Part shown: positions 37,176-48,400 of the stretch, piece by piece
How the letters are laid out: every line of letters starts with the position of its first letter
How positions within the stretch are numbered: the stretch's first letter is position 1
NCBI GenBank assembly: GCA_964057225.1
Contig: OZ059898.1
Span: 4,216,001 to 4,280,000, forward strand
Length of the DNA: 64,000 bases
Source: Auanema rhodensis
Taxonomy: Eukaryota > Nematoda > Chromadorea > Rhabditida > Rhabditidae
Direction of reading: 5' to 3'
Program-made: the position numbers and the translations under genes
Notes under the pieces: generated by a model
Told to the model about the DNA's origin: nothing
Database searches by the model: none
What the model saw: the letters and a program-made list of their open reading frames with translations, nothing else

Positions 37176-37802
37176 GTGACCTTACTTCTTGATAACATGT
37201 CGGCTATTGCTTATATTAACAAACGAGGAGGCACTCGTTCGGCTGAAGGCTCAGATATAGCCTTAAAGTTATGGGAATTTTGCACTGTCCGTGGTATCAG
37301 AATAAAAGCTTCTCATATTCCGGGACGACAAAATATTTCCGCCGACAAGTTATCGAGAGGACAGTTCTTAGATAGTGAGGAGTGGTCCTTACATGATGAA
37401 ATCATTAAAGAAATATTCCTTGAATGGGGAACACCTAACATTGATCTATTTGCTTCTTCAAATAATTTCAAATTAGATAGATATATTTCATACCTTCCAG
37501 ACCCGGGAGCTTGCTTTATCAACTCCTTTGCCGTAAATTGGGCAGAAGTATCACAAGGATACGCTTACATTTTCCCTCCATTTTCAATGGTGGGGAAAGC
37601 AATAGCAAAGATTGTTCGAGATCGATGCAAAGCAATCTTAATAGCTCCGAACTGGACAAGTCAATATTGGTTCCCTACATTAAAGAAAATTCACAAGGAA
37701 GTACGGGTATTACAACACCCTTACCTCTTACGGGACCCAGTGGGAGAAGTTCACCCACTGTTGAAGAGCCACAACTTCCAGCTCTTAGCATGGAGAATTT
37801 GA
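37176..37802 (+). CDS. DIRS RNase H remainder plus methyltransferase-like domain (frame-shifted fragment)
   Basis: The open frame continues RNase H (LLLDNMSAIAYINKRGG with its Asp, and HIPGRQNISADKLSRG with the final Asp) and then enters the domain that follows RNase H in DIRS elements and is usually annotated as DAM-like methyltransferase: GTPNIDLFAS, YIFPPFSMVGKA and APNWTSQYWFP. It has no ATG at its start; it is the same protein as the upstream RT region, separated by a shift of one base. A loss of one base in the T run near 37,142-37,144 explains it best because the alternative frame is open and RNase H-like from there. The C-terminus overlaps the start of the tyrosine recombinase by 13 bp in another frame. 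Confidence 0.8.
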   Translation: MTLLLDNMSAIAYINKRGGTRSAEGSDIALKLWEFCTVRGIRIKASHIPGRQNISADKLSRGQFLDSEEWSLHDEIIKEIFLEWGTPNIDLFASSNNFKLDRYISYLPDPGACFINSFAVNWAEVSQGYAYIFPPFSMVGKAIAKIVRDRCKAILIAPNWTSQYWFPTLKKIHKEVRVLQHPYLLRDPVGEVHPLLKSHNFQLLAWRI

Positions 37803-38722
37803 CTGGCCTAATTCCTGATATATCTAATGATACCATGTCTCTATTCTTAAACTCCTGGGCTGCAGGAACTCGTAAGCAATATAATACAGCTCTTAAAAAG
37901 TGGGAAATTTATTGTGCTTCTCACAAAATTTCTATTACTCCCTCTCCTTCAACCGCTGCAGATTTTTTGTCATCTATGTTTAACGACAAAGCCATTTCAA
38001 CAGTTTTGGGCTATAAATCCGCACTTTGTGCTTTAGCTGACTTTCTGAAAATTAGTCCCCCTCTTCGGGATAACCCTTTACTTAGTAGAATATCTAGGGG
38101 AGCGTTCAGATTAAAACCTCCACAACCTAAATATATAGATTCTTGGGAACCTTCCATTGTTCTTTCATATTTAGAAAGTCTGGGGCCCAACAACGAATTA
38201 TCGTTGGAACTACTAACCAAAAAATTAGCAATGCTATTAGCTTTATGCTCCCCAAAACGAGTGTCAGAAATAGCGCAGTTCTCTATAGAGCATGTTCAAT
38301 TCAATGATAACGGTGTTACGTTTTTCATAAATTATAGAAATAAAAATAGAAAAGCGGGAATACCTCATAAAGCTACCTATGAGATTTCTTTAGACAGACC
38401 GTTACTCTGTCCGGTAGCATGTATCAAAGCATATTTAGACAAAACTGAGTCTAAACGGCTTTCAAATAATTTACTGATATCCATCTCACAAGGAACGAGT
38501 ATTACAAGTACAACAGTAGCTCGGTGGATAAGGGATATTTTATCGTTGGCAAAAATACCGCATAGATTTTCTGCGCACTCTACCCGTCACGCTTCTACTT
38601 CGTCAGCTTTTAAAAAAGGGGTTCCATTGAAAACTATAATGAGTGCCGCAAATTGGAAATCCGACACTTCATTTTTCAAACACTACTGCAGAACCAGATC
38701 CTTTCAAGCTGCAATTTTTTGA
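37790..38722 (+). CDS. DIRS tyrosine recombinase
   Basis: 310 residues from the ATG at 37790; the frame is open further upstream (from about 37511), but that part overlaps the methyltransferase-like domain and has no better start. The N-terminal half looks like a SAM-like core-binding domain (SWAAGTRKQYNTALKKWEIYC). The catalytic set is complete: Arg157 (SPKRVSEI), His263 and Arg266 (HSTRH), Trp289 (ANWKSD) and nucleophile Tyr299 (FFKHYCR). It would join the circular DNA copy to the target through a 3'-phosphotyrosine link without making a target duplication. Stop TGA at 38720-38722, four bases before the internal complementary region. Confidence 0.92.
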   Translation: MENLTGLIPDISNDTMSLFLNSWAAGTRKQYNTALKKWEIYCASHKISITPSPSTAADFLSSMFNDKAISTVLGYKSALCALADFLKISPPLRDNPLLSRISRGAFRLKPPQPKYIDSWEPSIVLSYLESLGPNNELSLELLTKKLAMLLALCSPKRVSEIAQFSIEHVQFNDNGVTFFINYRNKNRKAGIPHKATYEISLDRPLLCPVACIKAYLDKTESKRLSNNLLISISQGTSITSTTVARWIRDILSLAKIPHRFSAHSTRHASTSSAFKKGVPLKTIMSAANWKSDTSFFKHYCRTRSFQAAIF

Positions 38723-38725
38723 AAG

Positions 38726-38800
38726 ATAGCTTAAGACATGGGATATAATTTCTTAAATTTTCCTATTTTATGAAGTAAAATTTTAATTATATCCCATGTC
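38726..38800 (+). repeat. internal complementary region (ICR) of the DIRS element
   Basis: The segment is the reverse complement of the element's two ends placed next to each other. Its first part (GCTTAAGACATGGGATATAA) matches the left end, and the following part (starting TTTCTTAAATTTTCC) matches the right extension 39195-39232 and the adjacent ITR end. This is how the DIRS ICR is thought to template circle closure. Confidence 0.93.
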
Positions 38801-39019
38801 TGACTTCCCTCCACCATCCCCTGTGTGTGTTCACCATCCCTCTTTTATATTCAGCTTGAAAAAAATGTTTATGTTATTGCAGTAGATGGTCGTCTTCGAA
38901 CTCAATACCTGTAAAACCTTTTAATAGAAACAACAGTAAAATGAAGAAGTGATTTTATTGTTTCTTTTGTTTTGATGTATTATACCTTGTTACATTGTGA
39001 AGTTTATATTTTTTTGACT
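38801..39019 (+). other. DIRS 3' non-coding segment
   Basis: 219 bases between the ICR and the right terminal repeat, with a CCACCATCCC/CACCATCCC near-repeat at its left end and T-rich sequence at its right end. No reading frame of note. Probably 3' UTR of the element. Confidence 0.6.
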
Positions 39020-39194
39020 CTGATGTTTATGTGTTAGTTAGGGGGCGTGTCATTACTGGTTAGCACCACGGGTAATGATACGCTCATTTTACAATGTGTT
39101 ACGAAATACTGTTGATTTCTGTTAATTTTTGTTTTATTGATTACCGAGAAGATATGTTATTTGGAAAATAAATAGCTTAAGACATGGGATATAA
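39020..39194 (-). repeat. right inverted terminal repeat of the DIRS element
   Basis: 175 bp, reverse complement of the left repeat with no difference that I can find. Confidence 0.95.
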
Positions 39195-39232
39195 TTAAAA
39201 TTTTACTTCATAAAATAGGAAAATTTAAGAAA
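39195..39232 (+). repeat. right-end extension of the DIRS element
   Basis: 38 bp beyond the right terminal repeat, absent from the left end but present in reverse complement in the ICR. The satellite resumes immediately after it with ATTTCTTGGTGAG. Confidence 0.9.
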
Positions 39233-42200
39233 ATTTCTTGGTGAGATTTGGCAGTGACTTTTCAAATTTCAGGAAAAAAGGTTTATATAGACCCCATCCA
39301 CAAGATTTGTTCACAAAAAAGTTCAGGCTGTAGGCACGTTGTGTCCGGTGATTGTTCGATTTTGTCAAAGATTATCAACTATAATCAAATAAAAATGTTC
39401 ACAAGTTGGGTATTCAGATGTGTAGATTCTGAAATTCTTGGTGAGATTTGGCTGTGACTTTTCAAATTTCAGGAAAAAAGGTTTATATAGACCCTATCCA
39501 CAAGATTTGTTCACAAAAAAGTTCAGGTTGTAGGCACGTTGTGTCCGGTGATTGTTCGATTTTGTCAAAGATTATCAACTATAATCAAATAAAAATATTC
39601 TGAGGTTGGGTATCCAGATGTGTAGATTCTGAATTTCTTGGTGAGATTTGGCAGTGACTTTTCAAATTTCAGCAAAAAAGGTTTATATAGACCCTATCCA
39701 CAAGATTTGTTCACAAAAAAGTTCAGGCTGTAGGCACGTTGTGTCCGGTGATTGTTCGATTTTGTCAAAGATTATCAACTATAATCAAATAAAAATGTTC
39801 ACAAGTTGGGTATTCAGATGTGTAGATTCTGAAATTCTTGGTGAGATTTGGCTGTGACTTTTCAAATTTCAGGAAAAAAGGTTTATATAGACCCTATCCA
39901 CAAGATTTGTTCACAAAAAAGTTCAGGTTGTAGGCACGTTGTGTCCGGTGATTGTTCGATTTTGTCAAAGATTATTATTTATAATCAAATAAAAATGTTC
40001 ACAAGTTAGGTATTCAGATGTGTAGATTCTGAAATTCTTGGTGAGATTTGGCTGTGACTTTTCAAATTTCAGCAAAAAAGGTTTATATAGACCCTATCCA
40101 CAAGATTTGTTCACAAAAAAGTTCAGGCTGTAGGCACGTTGTGTCCGGTGATTGTTCGATTTTGTCAAAGATTATTAACTATAATCAAATAAAAATATTC
40201 TGCGGTTGGGTATCCAGATGTGTAGATTCTGAAATTCTTGGTGAGATTTGGCTGTGACTTTTCAAATTTCAGGAAAAAAGGTTTATATAGACCCCATCCA
40301 CAAGATTTGTTCACAAAAAAGTTCAGGTTGTAGGCACGTTGTGTCCGGTGATTGTTCGATTTTGTCAAAGATTATCAACTATAATCAAATAAAAATATTC
40401 TGAGGTTGGGTATCCAGATGTGTAGATTCTGAATTTCTTGGTGAGATTTGGCAGTGACTTTTCAAATTTCAGGAAAAAAGGTTTATATAAACCCCATCCA
40501 CAAGATTTGTTCACAAAAAAGTTCAGGCTGTAGGCACGTTGTGTCCGGTCATTGTTCGATTTTGTCAAAGATTATCAACTATAATCAAATAAAAATATTC
40601 TGAGGTTGGGTATCCAGATGTGTAGATTCTGAAATTCTTGGTGAGATTTGGCTGTGACTTTTCAAATTTCAGGAAAAAAGGTTTATATAGACCCCATCCA
40701 CAAGATTTGTTCACAAAAAAGTTTAGGCTTTAGGCACGTTGTGTCCGGTGATTGTTCGATTTTGTCAAAGATTATTAACTATAATCAAAAAAAAACATTC
40801 TGAGGTTGGGTATTCAGATGTGTAGATTCTGAATTTCTTGGTGAGATTTTGGCAGTGACTTTTCGAATTTCAGGAAAAAAGGTTTATATAGACCCCATCC
40901 ACAAGATTTGTTCACAAAAAAGTTCAGGCTGTAGGCACGTTGTGTCCGGTGATTGTTCGATTTTGTCAAAGATTATTAACTATAATCAAATAAAAATATT
41001 CTGCGGTTGGGTATTCAGATGTGTAGATTCTGAATTTCTTGGTGAGATTTGGCAGTGACTTTTCAAATTTCAGGAAAAAAGATTTATATAGACCCCATCC
41101 ACAAGATTTGTTCACAAAAAAGTTCAGGCTGTAGGCACGTTGTGTCCGGTGATTGTTCGATTTTGTCAAAGATTATTAACTATAATCAAATAAAAATATT
41201 CTGCGGTTGGGTATTCAGATGTGTAGATTCTGAATTTCTTGGTGAGATTTGGCAGTGACTTTTCAAATTTCAGGAAAAAAGGTTTATATAGACCCCATCC
41301 ACAAGATTTGTTCACAAAAAAGTTTAGGCTTTAGGCACGTTGTGTCTGGTGATTGTTCGATTTTGTCAAAGATTATCAACTATAATCAAATAAAAATATT
41401 CTGAGGTTGGGTATCCAGATGTGTAGATTCTGAATTTCTTGGTGAGATTTGGCTGTGACTTTTCAAATTTCAGGAAAAAAGGTTTATATAGACCCTATCC
41501 ACAAGATTTGTTCACAAAAAAGTTCAGGTTGTAGGCACGTTGTGTCCGGTGATTGTTCGATTTTGTCAAAGATTATTATTTATAATCAAATAAAAATGTT
41601 CACAAGTTAGGTGTTCAGATGTGTAGATTCTGAATTTCTTGGTGAGATTTGGCTGTGACTTTTCAAATTTCAGCAAAAAAGGTTTATATAGACCCTATCC
41701 ACAAGATTTGTTCACAAAAAAGTTCAGGTTGTAGGCACGTTGTGTCCGGTGATTGTTCGATTTTGTCAAAGATTATTATTTATAATCAAATAAAAATGTT
41801 CACAAGTTAGGTATTCAGATGTGTAGATTCTGAATTTCTTGGTGAGATTTGGCTGTGACTTTTCAAATTTCAGCAAAAAAGGTTTATATAGACCCTATCC
41901 ACAAGATTTGTTCACAAAAAAGTTCAGGCTGTAGGCACGTTGTGTCCGGTGATTGTTCGATTTTGTCAAAGATTATCAACTATAATCAAATAAAAATGTT
42001 CACAAGTTGGGTATTCAGATGTGTAGATTCTGAAATTCTTGGTGAGATTTGGCTGTGACTTTTCAAATTTCAGGAAAAAAGGTTTATATAGACCCTATCC
42101 ACAAGATTTGTTCACAAAAAAGTTCAGGTTGTAGGCACGTTGTGTCCGGTGATTGTTCGATTTTGTCAAAGATTATTATTTATAATCAAATAAAAATGTT

Positions 42201-43648
42201 CACAAGTTAGGTATTCAGATGTGTAGATTCTGAAATTCTTGGTGAGATTTGGCTGTGACTTTTCAAATTTCAGCAAAAAAGGTTTATATAGACCCTATCC
42301 ACAAGATTTGTTCACAAAAAAGTTCAGGTTGTAGGCACGTTGTGTCCGGTGATTGTTCGATTTTGTCAAAGATTATTATTTATAATCAAATAAAAATGTT
42401 CACAAGTTAGGTGTTCAGATGTGTAGATTCTGAATTTCTTGGTGAGATTTGGCTGTGACTTTTCAAATTTCAGCAAAAAAGGTTTATATAGACCCTATCC
42501 ACAAGATTTGTTCACAAAAAAGTTCAGGTTGTAGGCACGTTGTGTCCGGTGATTGTTCGATTTTGTCAAAGATTATTATTTATAATCAAATAAAAATGTT
42601 CACAAGTTAGGTATTCAGATGTGTAGATTCTGAAATTCTTGGTGAGATTTGGCTGTGACTTTTCAAATTTCAGCAAAAAAGGTTTATATAGACCCTATCC
42701 ACAAGATTTGTTCACAAAAAAGTTCAGGTTGTAGGCACGTTGTGTCCGGTGATTGTTCGATTTTGTCAAAGATTATTATTTATAATCAAATAAAAATGTT
42801 CACAAGTTAGGTATTCAGATGTGTAGATTCTGAATTTCTTGGTGAGATTTGGCTGTGACTTTTCAAATTTCAGCAAAAAAGGTTTATATAGACCCTATCC
42901 ACAAGATTTGTTCACAAAAAAGTTCAGGCTGTAGGCACGTTGTGTCCGGTGATTGTTCGATTTTGTCAAAGATTATCAACTATAATCAAATAAAAATGTT
43001 CACAAGTTGGGTATTCAGATGTGTAGATTCTGAAATTCTTGGTGAGATTTGGCTGTGACTTTTCAAATTTCAGGAAAAAAGGTTTATATAGACCCTATCC
43101 ACAAGATTTGTTCACAAAAAAGTTCAGGTTGTAGGCACGTTGTGTCCGGTGATTGTTCGATTTTGTCAAAGATTATTATTTATAATCAAATAAAAATGTT
43201 CACAAGTTAGGTATTCAGATGTGTAGATTCTGAAATTCTTGGTGAGATTTGGCTGTGACTTTTCAAATTTCAGCAAAAAAGGTTTATATAGACCCTATCC
43301 ACAAGATTTGTTCACAAAAAAGTTCAGGCTGTAGGCACGTTGTGTCCGGTGATTGTTCGATTTTGTCAAAGATTATCAACTATAATCAAATAAAAATGTT
43401 CACAAGTTGGGTATTCAGATGTGTAGATTCTGAAATTCTTGGTGAGATTTGGCTGTGACTTTTCAAATTTCAGGAAAAAAGGTTTATATAGACCCTATCC
43501 ACAAGATTTGTTCACAAAAAAGTTCAGGTTGTAGGCACGTTGTGTCCGGTGATTGTTCGATTTTGTCAAAGATTATCAACTATAATCAAATAAAAATATT
43601 CTGAGGTTGGGTATCCAGATGTGTAGATTCTGAATTTCTTGGTGAGAT

Positions 43649-45448
43649 TTGGCTGTGACTTTTCAAATTTCAGGAAAAAAGGTTTATATAGACCCTATCC
43701 ACAAGATTTGTTCACAAAAAAGTTCAGGCTGTAGGCACGTTGTGTCCGGTGATTGTTCGATTTTGTCAAAGATTATCAACTATAATCAAATAAAAATGTT
43801 CACAAGTTGGGTATTCAGATGTGTAGATTCTGAATTTCTTGGTGAGATTTGGCTGTGACTTTTCAAATTTCAGGAAAAAAGGTTTATATAGACCCTATCC
43901 ACAAGATTTGTTCACAAAAAAGTTCAGGCTTTAGGCACGTTGTGTCCGGTGATTCTTCGATTTTGTCAAAGATTATTAACTATAATCAAATAAAAATGTT
44001 CACAAGTTGGGTATTCAGATGTGTAGATTCTGAATTTCTTGGTGAGATTTGGCTGTGACTTTTCAAATTTCAGGAAAAAAGGTTTATATAGACCCTATCC
44101 ACAAGATTTGTTCACAAAAAAGTTCAGGTTGTAGGCACGTTGTGTCCGGTGATTGTTCGATTTTGTCAAAGATTATCAACTATAATCAAATAAAAATATT
44201 CTGAGGTTGGGTATCCAGATGTGTAGATTCTGAATTTCTTGGTGAGATTTGGCTGTGACTTTTCAAATTTCAGGAAAAAAGGTTTATATAGACCCTATCC
44301 ACAAGATTTGTTCACAAAAAAGTTCAGGCTGTAGGCACGTTGTGTCCGGTGATTGTTCGATTTTGTCAAAGATTATCAACTATAATCAAATAAAAATGTT
44401 CACAAGTTGGGTATTCAGATGTGTAGATTCTGAATTTCTTGGTGAGATTTGGCTGTGACTTTTCAAATTTCAGGAAAAAAGGTTTATATAGACCCTATCC
44501 ACAAGATTTGTTCACAAAAAAGTTCAGGCTTTAGGCACGTTGTGTCCGGTGATTCTTCGATTTTGTCAAAGATTATTAACTATAATCAAATAAAAATGTT
44601 CACAAGTTGGGTATTCAGATGTGTAGATTCTGAATTTCTTGGTGAGATTTGGCTGTGACTTTTCAAATTTCAGGAAAAAAGGTTTATATAGACCCTATCC
44701 ACAAGATTTGTTCACAAAAAAGTTCAGGTTGTAGGCACGTTGTGTCCGGTGATTGTTCGATTTTGTCAAAGATTATCAACTATAATCAAATAAAAATATT
44801 CTGAGGTTGGGTATCCAGATGTGTAGATTCTGAATTTCTTGGTGAGATTTGGCTGTGACTTTTCAAATTTCAGGAAAAAAGGTTTATATAGACCCCATCC
44901 ACAAGATTTGTTCACAAAAAAGTTCAGGCTGTAGGCACGTTGTGTCCGGTGATTGTTCGATTTTGTCAAAGATTATCAACTATAATCAAATAAAAATGTT
45001 CACAAGTTGGGTATTCAGATGTGTAGATTCTGAATTTCTTGGTGAGATTTGGCTGTGACTTTTCAAATTTCAGGAAAAAAGGTTTATATAGACCCTATCC
45101 ACAAGATTTGTTCACAAAAAAGTTCAGGCTTTAGGCACGTTGTGTCCGGTGATTCTTCGATTTTGTCAAAGATTATTAACTATAATCAAATAAAAATGTT
45201 CACAAGTTGGGTATTCAGATGTGTAGATTCTGAATTTCTTGGTGAGATTTGGCTGTGACTTTTCAAATTTCAGGAAAAAAGGTTTATATAGACCCTATCC
45301 ACAAGATTTGTTCACAAAAAAGTTCAGGCTGTAGGCACGTTGTGTCCGGTGATTGTTCGATTTTGTCAAAGATTATCAACTATAATCAAATAAAATTATT
45401 CTGAGGTTGGGTATCCAGATGTGTAGATTCTGAATTTCTTGGTGAGAT
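43649..45448 (+). repeat. 600-bp higher-order repeat, three copies
   Basis: Three successive trimers start at 43,649, 44,249 and 44,849. The second monomer of each carries the rare GGTGATTCTTCG variant (in place of GGTGATTGTTCG), also seen once at about 51,15x. The third copy has a few base differences. Confidence 0.85.
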
Positions 45449-48400
45449 TTGGCTGTGACTTTTCAAATTTCAGCAAAAAAGGTTTATATAGACCCTATCC
45501 ACAAGATTTGTTCACAAAAAAGTTCAGGCTGTAGGCACGTTGTGTCCGGTGATTGTTCGATTTTGTCAAAGATTATCAACTATAATCAAATAAAAATGTT
45601 CACAAGTTGGGTATTCAGATGTGTAGATTCTGAATTTCTTGGTGAGATTTGGCTGTGACTTTTCAAATTTCAGCAAAAAAGGTTTATATAGACCCTATCC
45701 ACAAGATTTGTTCACAAAAAAGTTCAGGCTGTAGGCACGTTGTGTCCGGTGATTGTTCGATTTTGTCAAAGATTATTAACTATAATCAGATAAAAATGTT
45801 CACAAGTTGGGTATTCAGATGTGTAGATTCTGAATTTCTTGGTGAGATTTGGCTGTGACTTTTCAAATTTCAGGAAAAAAGGTTTATATAGACCCTATCC
45901 ACAAGATTTGTTCACAAAAAAGTTCAGGCTGTAGGCACGTTGTGTCCGGTGATTGTTCGATTTTGTCAAAGATTATCAACTATAATCAAATAAAAATGTT
46001 CACAAGTTGGGTATTCAGATGTGTAGATTCTGAAATTCTTGGTGAGATTTGGCTGTGACTTTTCAAATTTCAGGAAAAAAGGTTTATATAGACCCTATCC
46101 ACAAGATTTGTTCACAAAAAAGTTCAGGTTGTAGGCACGTTGTGTCCGGTGATTGTTCGATTTTGTCAAAGATTATCAACTATAATCAAATAAAAATATT
46201 CTGAGGTTGGGTATCCAGATGTGTAGATTCTGAATTTCTTGGTGAGATTTGGCTGTGACTTTTCAAATTTCAGGAAAAAAGGTTTATATAGACCCCATCC
46301 ACAAGATTTGTTCACAAAAAAGTTCAGGCTGTAGGCACGTTGTGTCCGGTGATTGTTCGATTTTGTCAAAGATTATCAACTATAATCAAATAAAAATGTT
46401 CACAAGTTGGGTATTCAGATGTGTAGATTCTGAATTTCTTGGTGAGATTTGGCTGTGACTTTTCAAATTTCAGGAAAAAAGGTTTATATAGACCCTATCC
46501 ACAAGATTTGTTCACAAAAAAGTTCAGGTTGTAGGCACGTTGTGTCCGGTGATTGTTCGATTTTGTCAAAGATTATTAACTATAATCAAATAAAAATATT
46601 CTGAGGTTGGGTATTCAGATGTGTAGATTCTGAAATTCTTGGTGAGATTTGGCTGTGACTTTTCAAATTTCAGCAAAAAAGGTTTATATAGACCCCATCC
46701 ACAAGATTTGTTCACAAAAAAGTTCAGGCTGTAGGCACGTTGTGTCCGGTGATTGTTCGATTTTGTCAAAGATTATCAACTATAATCAAATAAAAATATT
46801 CTGAGGTTGGGTATCCAGATGTGTAGATTCTGAAATTCTTGGTGAGATTTGGCTGTGACTTTTCAAATTTCAGGAAAAAAGGTTTATATAGACCCCATCC
46901 ACAAGATTTGTTCACAAAAAAGTTCAGGCTGTAGGCACGTTGTGTCCAGTCATTGTTCGATTTTGTCAAAGATTATCAACTATAATCAAATAAAAATATT
47001 CTGAGGTTGGGTATCCAGATGTGTAGATTCTGAAATTCTTGGTGAGATTTGGCTGTGACTTTTCAAATTTCAGGAAAAAAGGTTTATATAGACCCCATCC
47101 ACAAGATTTGTTCACAAAAAAGTTTAGGCTTTAGGCACGTTGTGTCCGGTGATTGTTCGATTTTGTCAAAGATTATTAACTATAATCAAATAAAAATGTT
47201 CACAAGTTGGGTATTCAGATGTGTAGATTCTGAATTTCTTGGTGAGATTTGGCTGTGACTTTTCAAATTTCAGGAAAAAAGGTTTATATAGACCCTATCC
47301 ACAAGATTTGTTCACAAAAAAGTTCAGGTTGTAGGCACGTTGTGTCCGGTGATTGTTCGATTTTGTCAAAGATTATTAACTATAATCAAATAAAAATATT
47401 CTGAGGTTGGGTATCCAGATGTGTAGATTCTGAAATTCTTGGTGAGATTTGGCTGTGACTTTTCAAATTTCAGGAAAAAAGGTTTATATAGACCCCATCC
47501 ACAAGATTTGTTCACAAAAAAGTTTAGGCTTTAGGCACGTTGTGTCCGGTGATTGTTCGATTTTGTCAAAGATTATTAACTATAATCAAATAAAAATGTT
47601 CACAAGTTAGGTATTCAGATGTGTAGATTCTGAAATTCTTGGTGAGATTTGGCTGTGACTTTTCAAATTTCAGGAAAAAAGGTTTATATAGACCCTATCC
47701 ACAAGATTTGTTCACAAAAAAGTTCAGGTTGTAGGCACGTTGTGTCCGGTGATTGTTCGATTTTGTCAAAGATTATTAACTATAATCAAATAAAAATATT
47801 CTGAGGTTGGGTATCCAGATGTGTAGATTCTGAAATTCTTGGTGAGATTTGGCTGTGACTTTTCAAATTTCAGGAAAAAAGGTTTATATAGACCCCATCC
47901 ACAAGATTTGTTCACAAAAAAGTTTAGGCTTTAGGCACGTTGTGTCCGGTGATTGTTCGATTTTGTCAAAGATTATCAACTATAATCAAATAAAAATGTT
48001 CACAAGTTGGGTATTCAGATGTGTAGATTCTGAATTTCTTGGTGAGATTTGGCTGTGACTTTTCAAATTTCAGCAAAAAAGGTTTATATAGACCCTATCC
48101 ACAAGATTTGTTCACAAAAAAGTTCAGGCTGTAGGCACGTTGTGTCCGGTGATTGTTCGATTTTGTCAAAGATTATTAACTATAATCAGATAAAAATGTT
48201 CACAAGTTGGGTATTCAGATGTGTAGATTCTGAATTTCTTGGTGAGATTTGGCTGTGACTTTTCAAATTTCAGGAAAAAAGGTTTATATAGACCCTATCC
48301 ACAAGATTTGTTCACAAAAAAGTTCAGGCTGTAGGCACGTTGTGTCCGGTGATTGTTCGATTTTGTCAAAGATTATCAACTATAATCAAATAAAAATGTT

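Larger units (their letters stand above)
34785..39232 (+). mobile_element. DIRS-type tyrosine-recombinase retrotransposon inserted in the satellite
   Basis: A 4,448-bp element splits one satellite monomer. It has 175-bp inverted terminal repeats, a 38-bp right extension, an internal complementary region directly behind the last coding frame, and coding order gag-like, reverse transcriptase/RNase H, methyltransferase-like domain, tyrosine recombinase. There is no DDE integrase, no LTR and no target duplication, the hallmarks of the DIRS order. Such elements replicate through a circular DNA that the tyrosine recombinase inserts. The two terminal repeats read as identical, so the insertion is young. 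The copy has a frame break in RNase H and is probably no longer autonomous. Confidence 0.95.

Noticed and set aside
34785-39232. Ngaro- or PAT-type element
   Set aside because: Those have split direct repeats; here the ends are inverted repeats with a matching ICR, which is the DIRS1-like layout.
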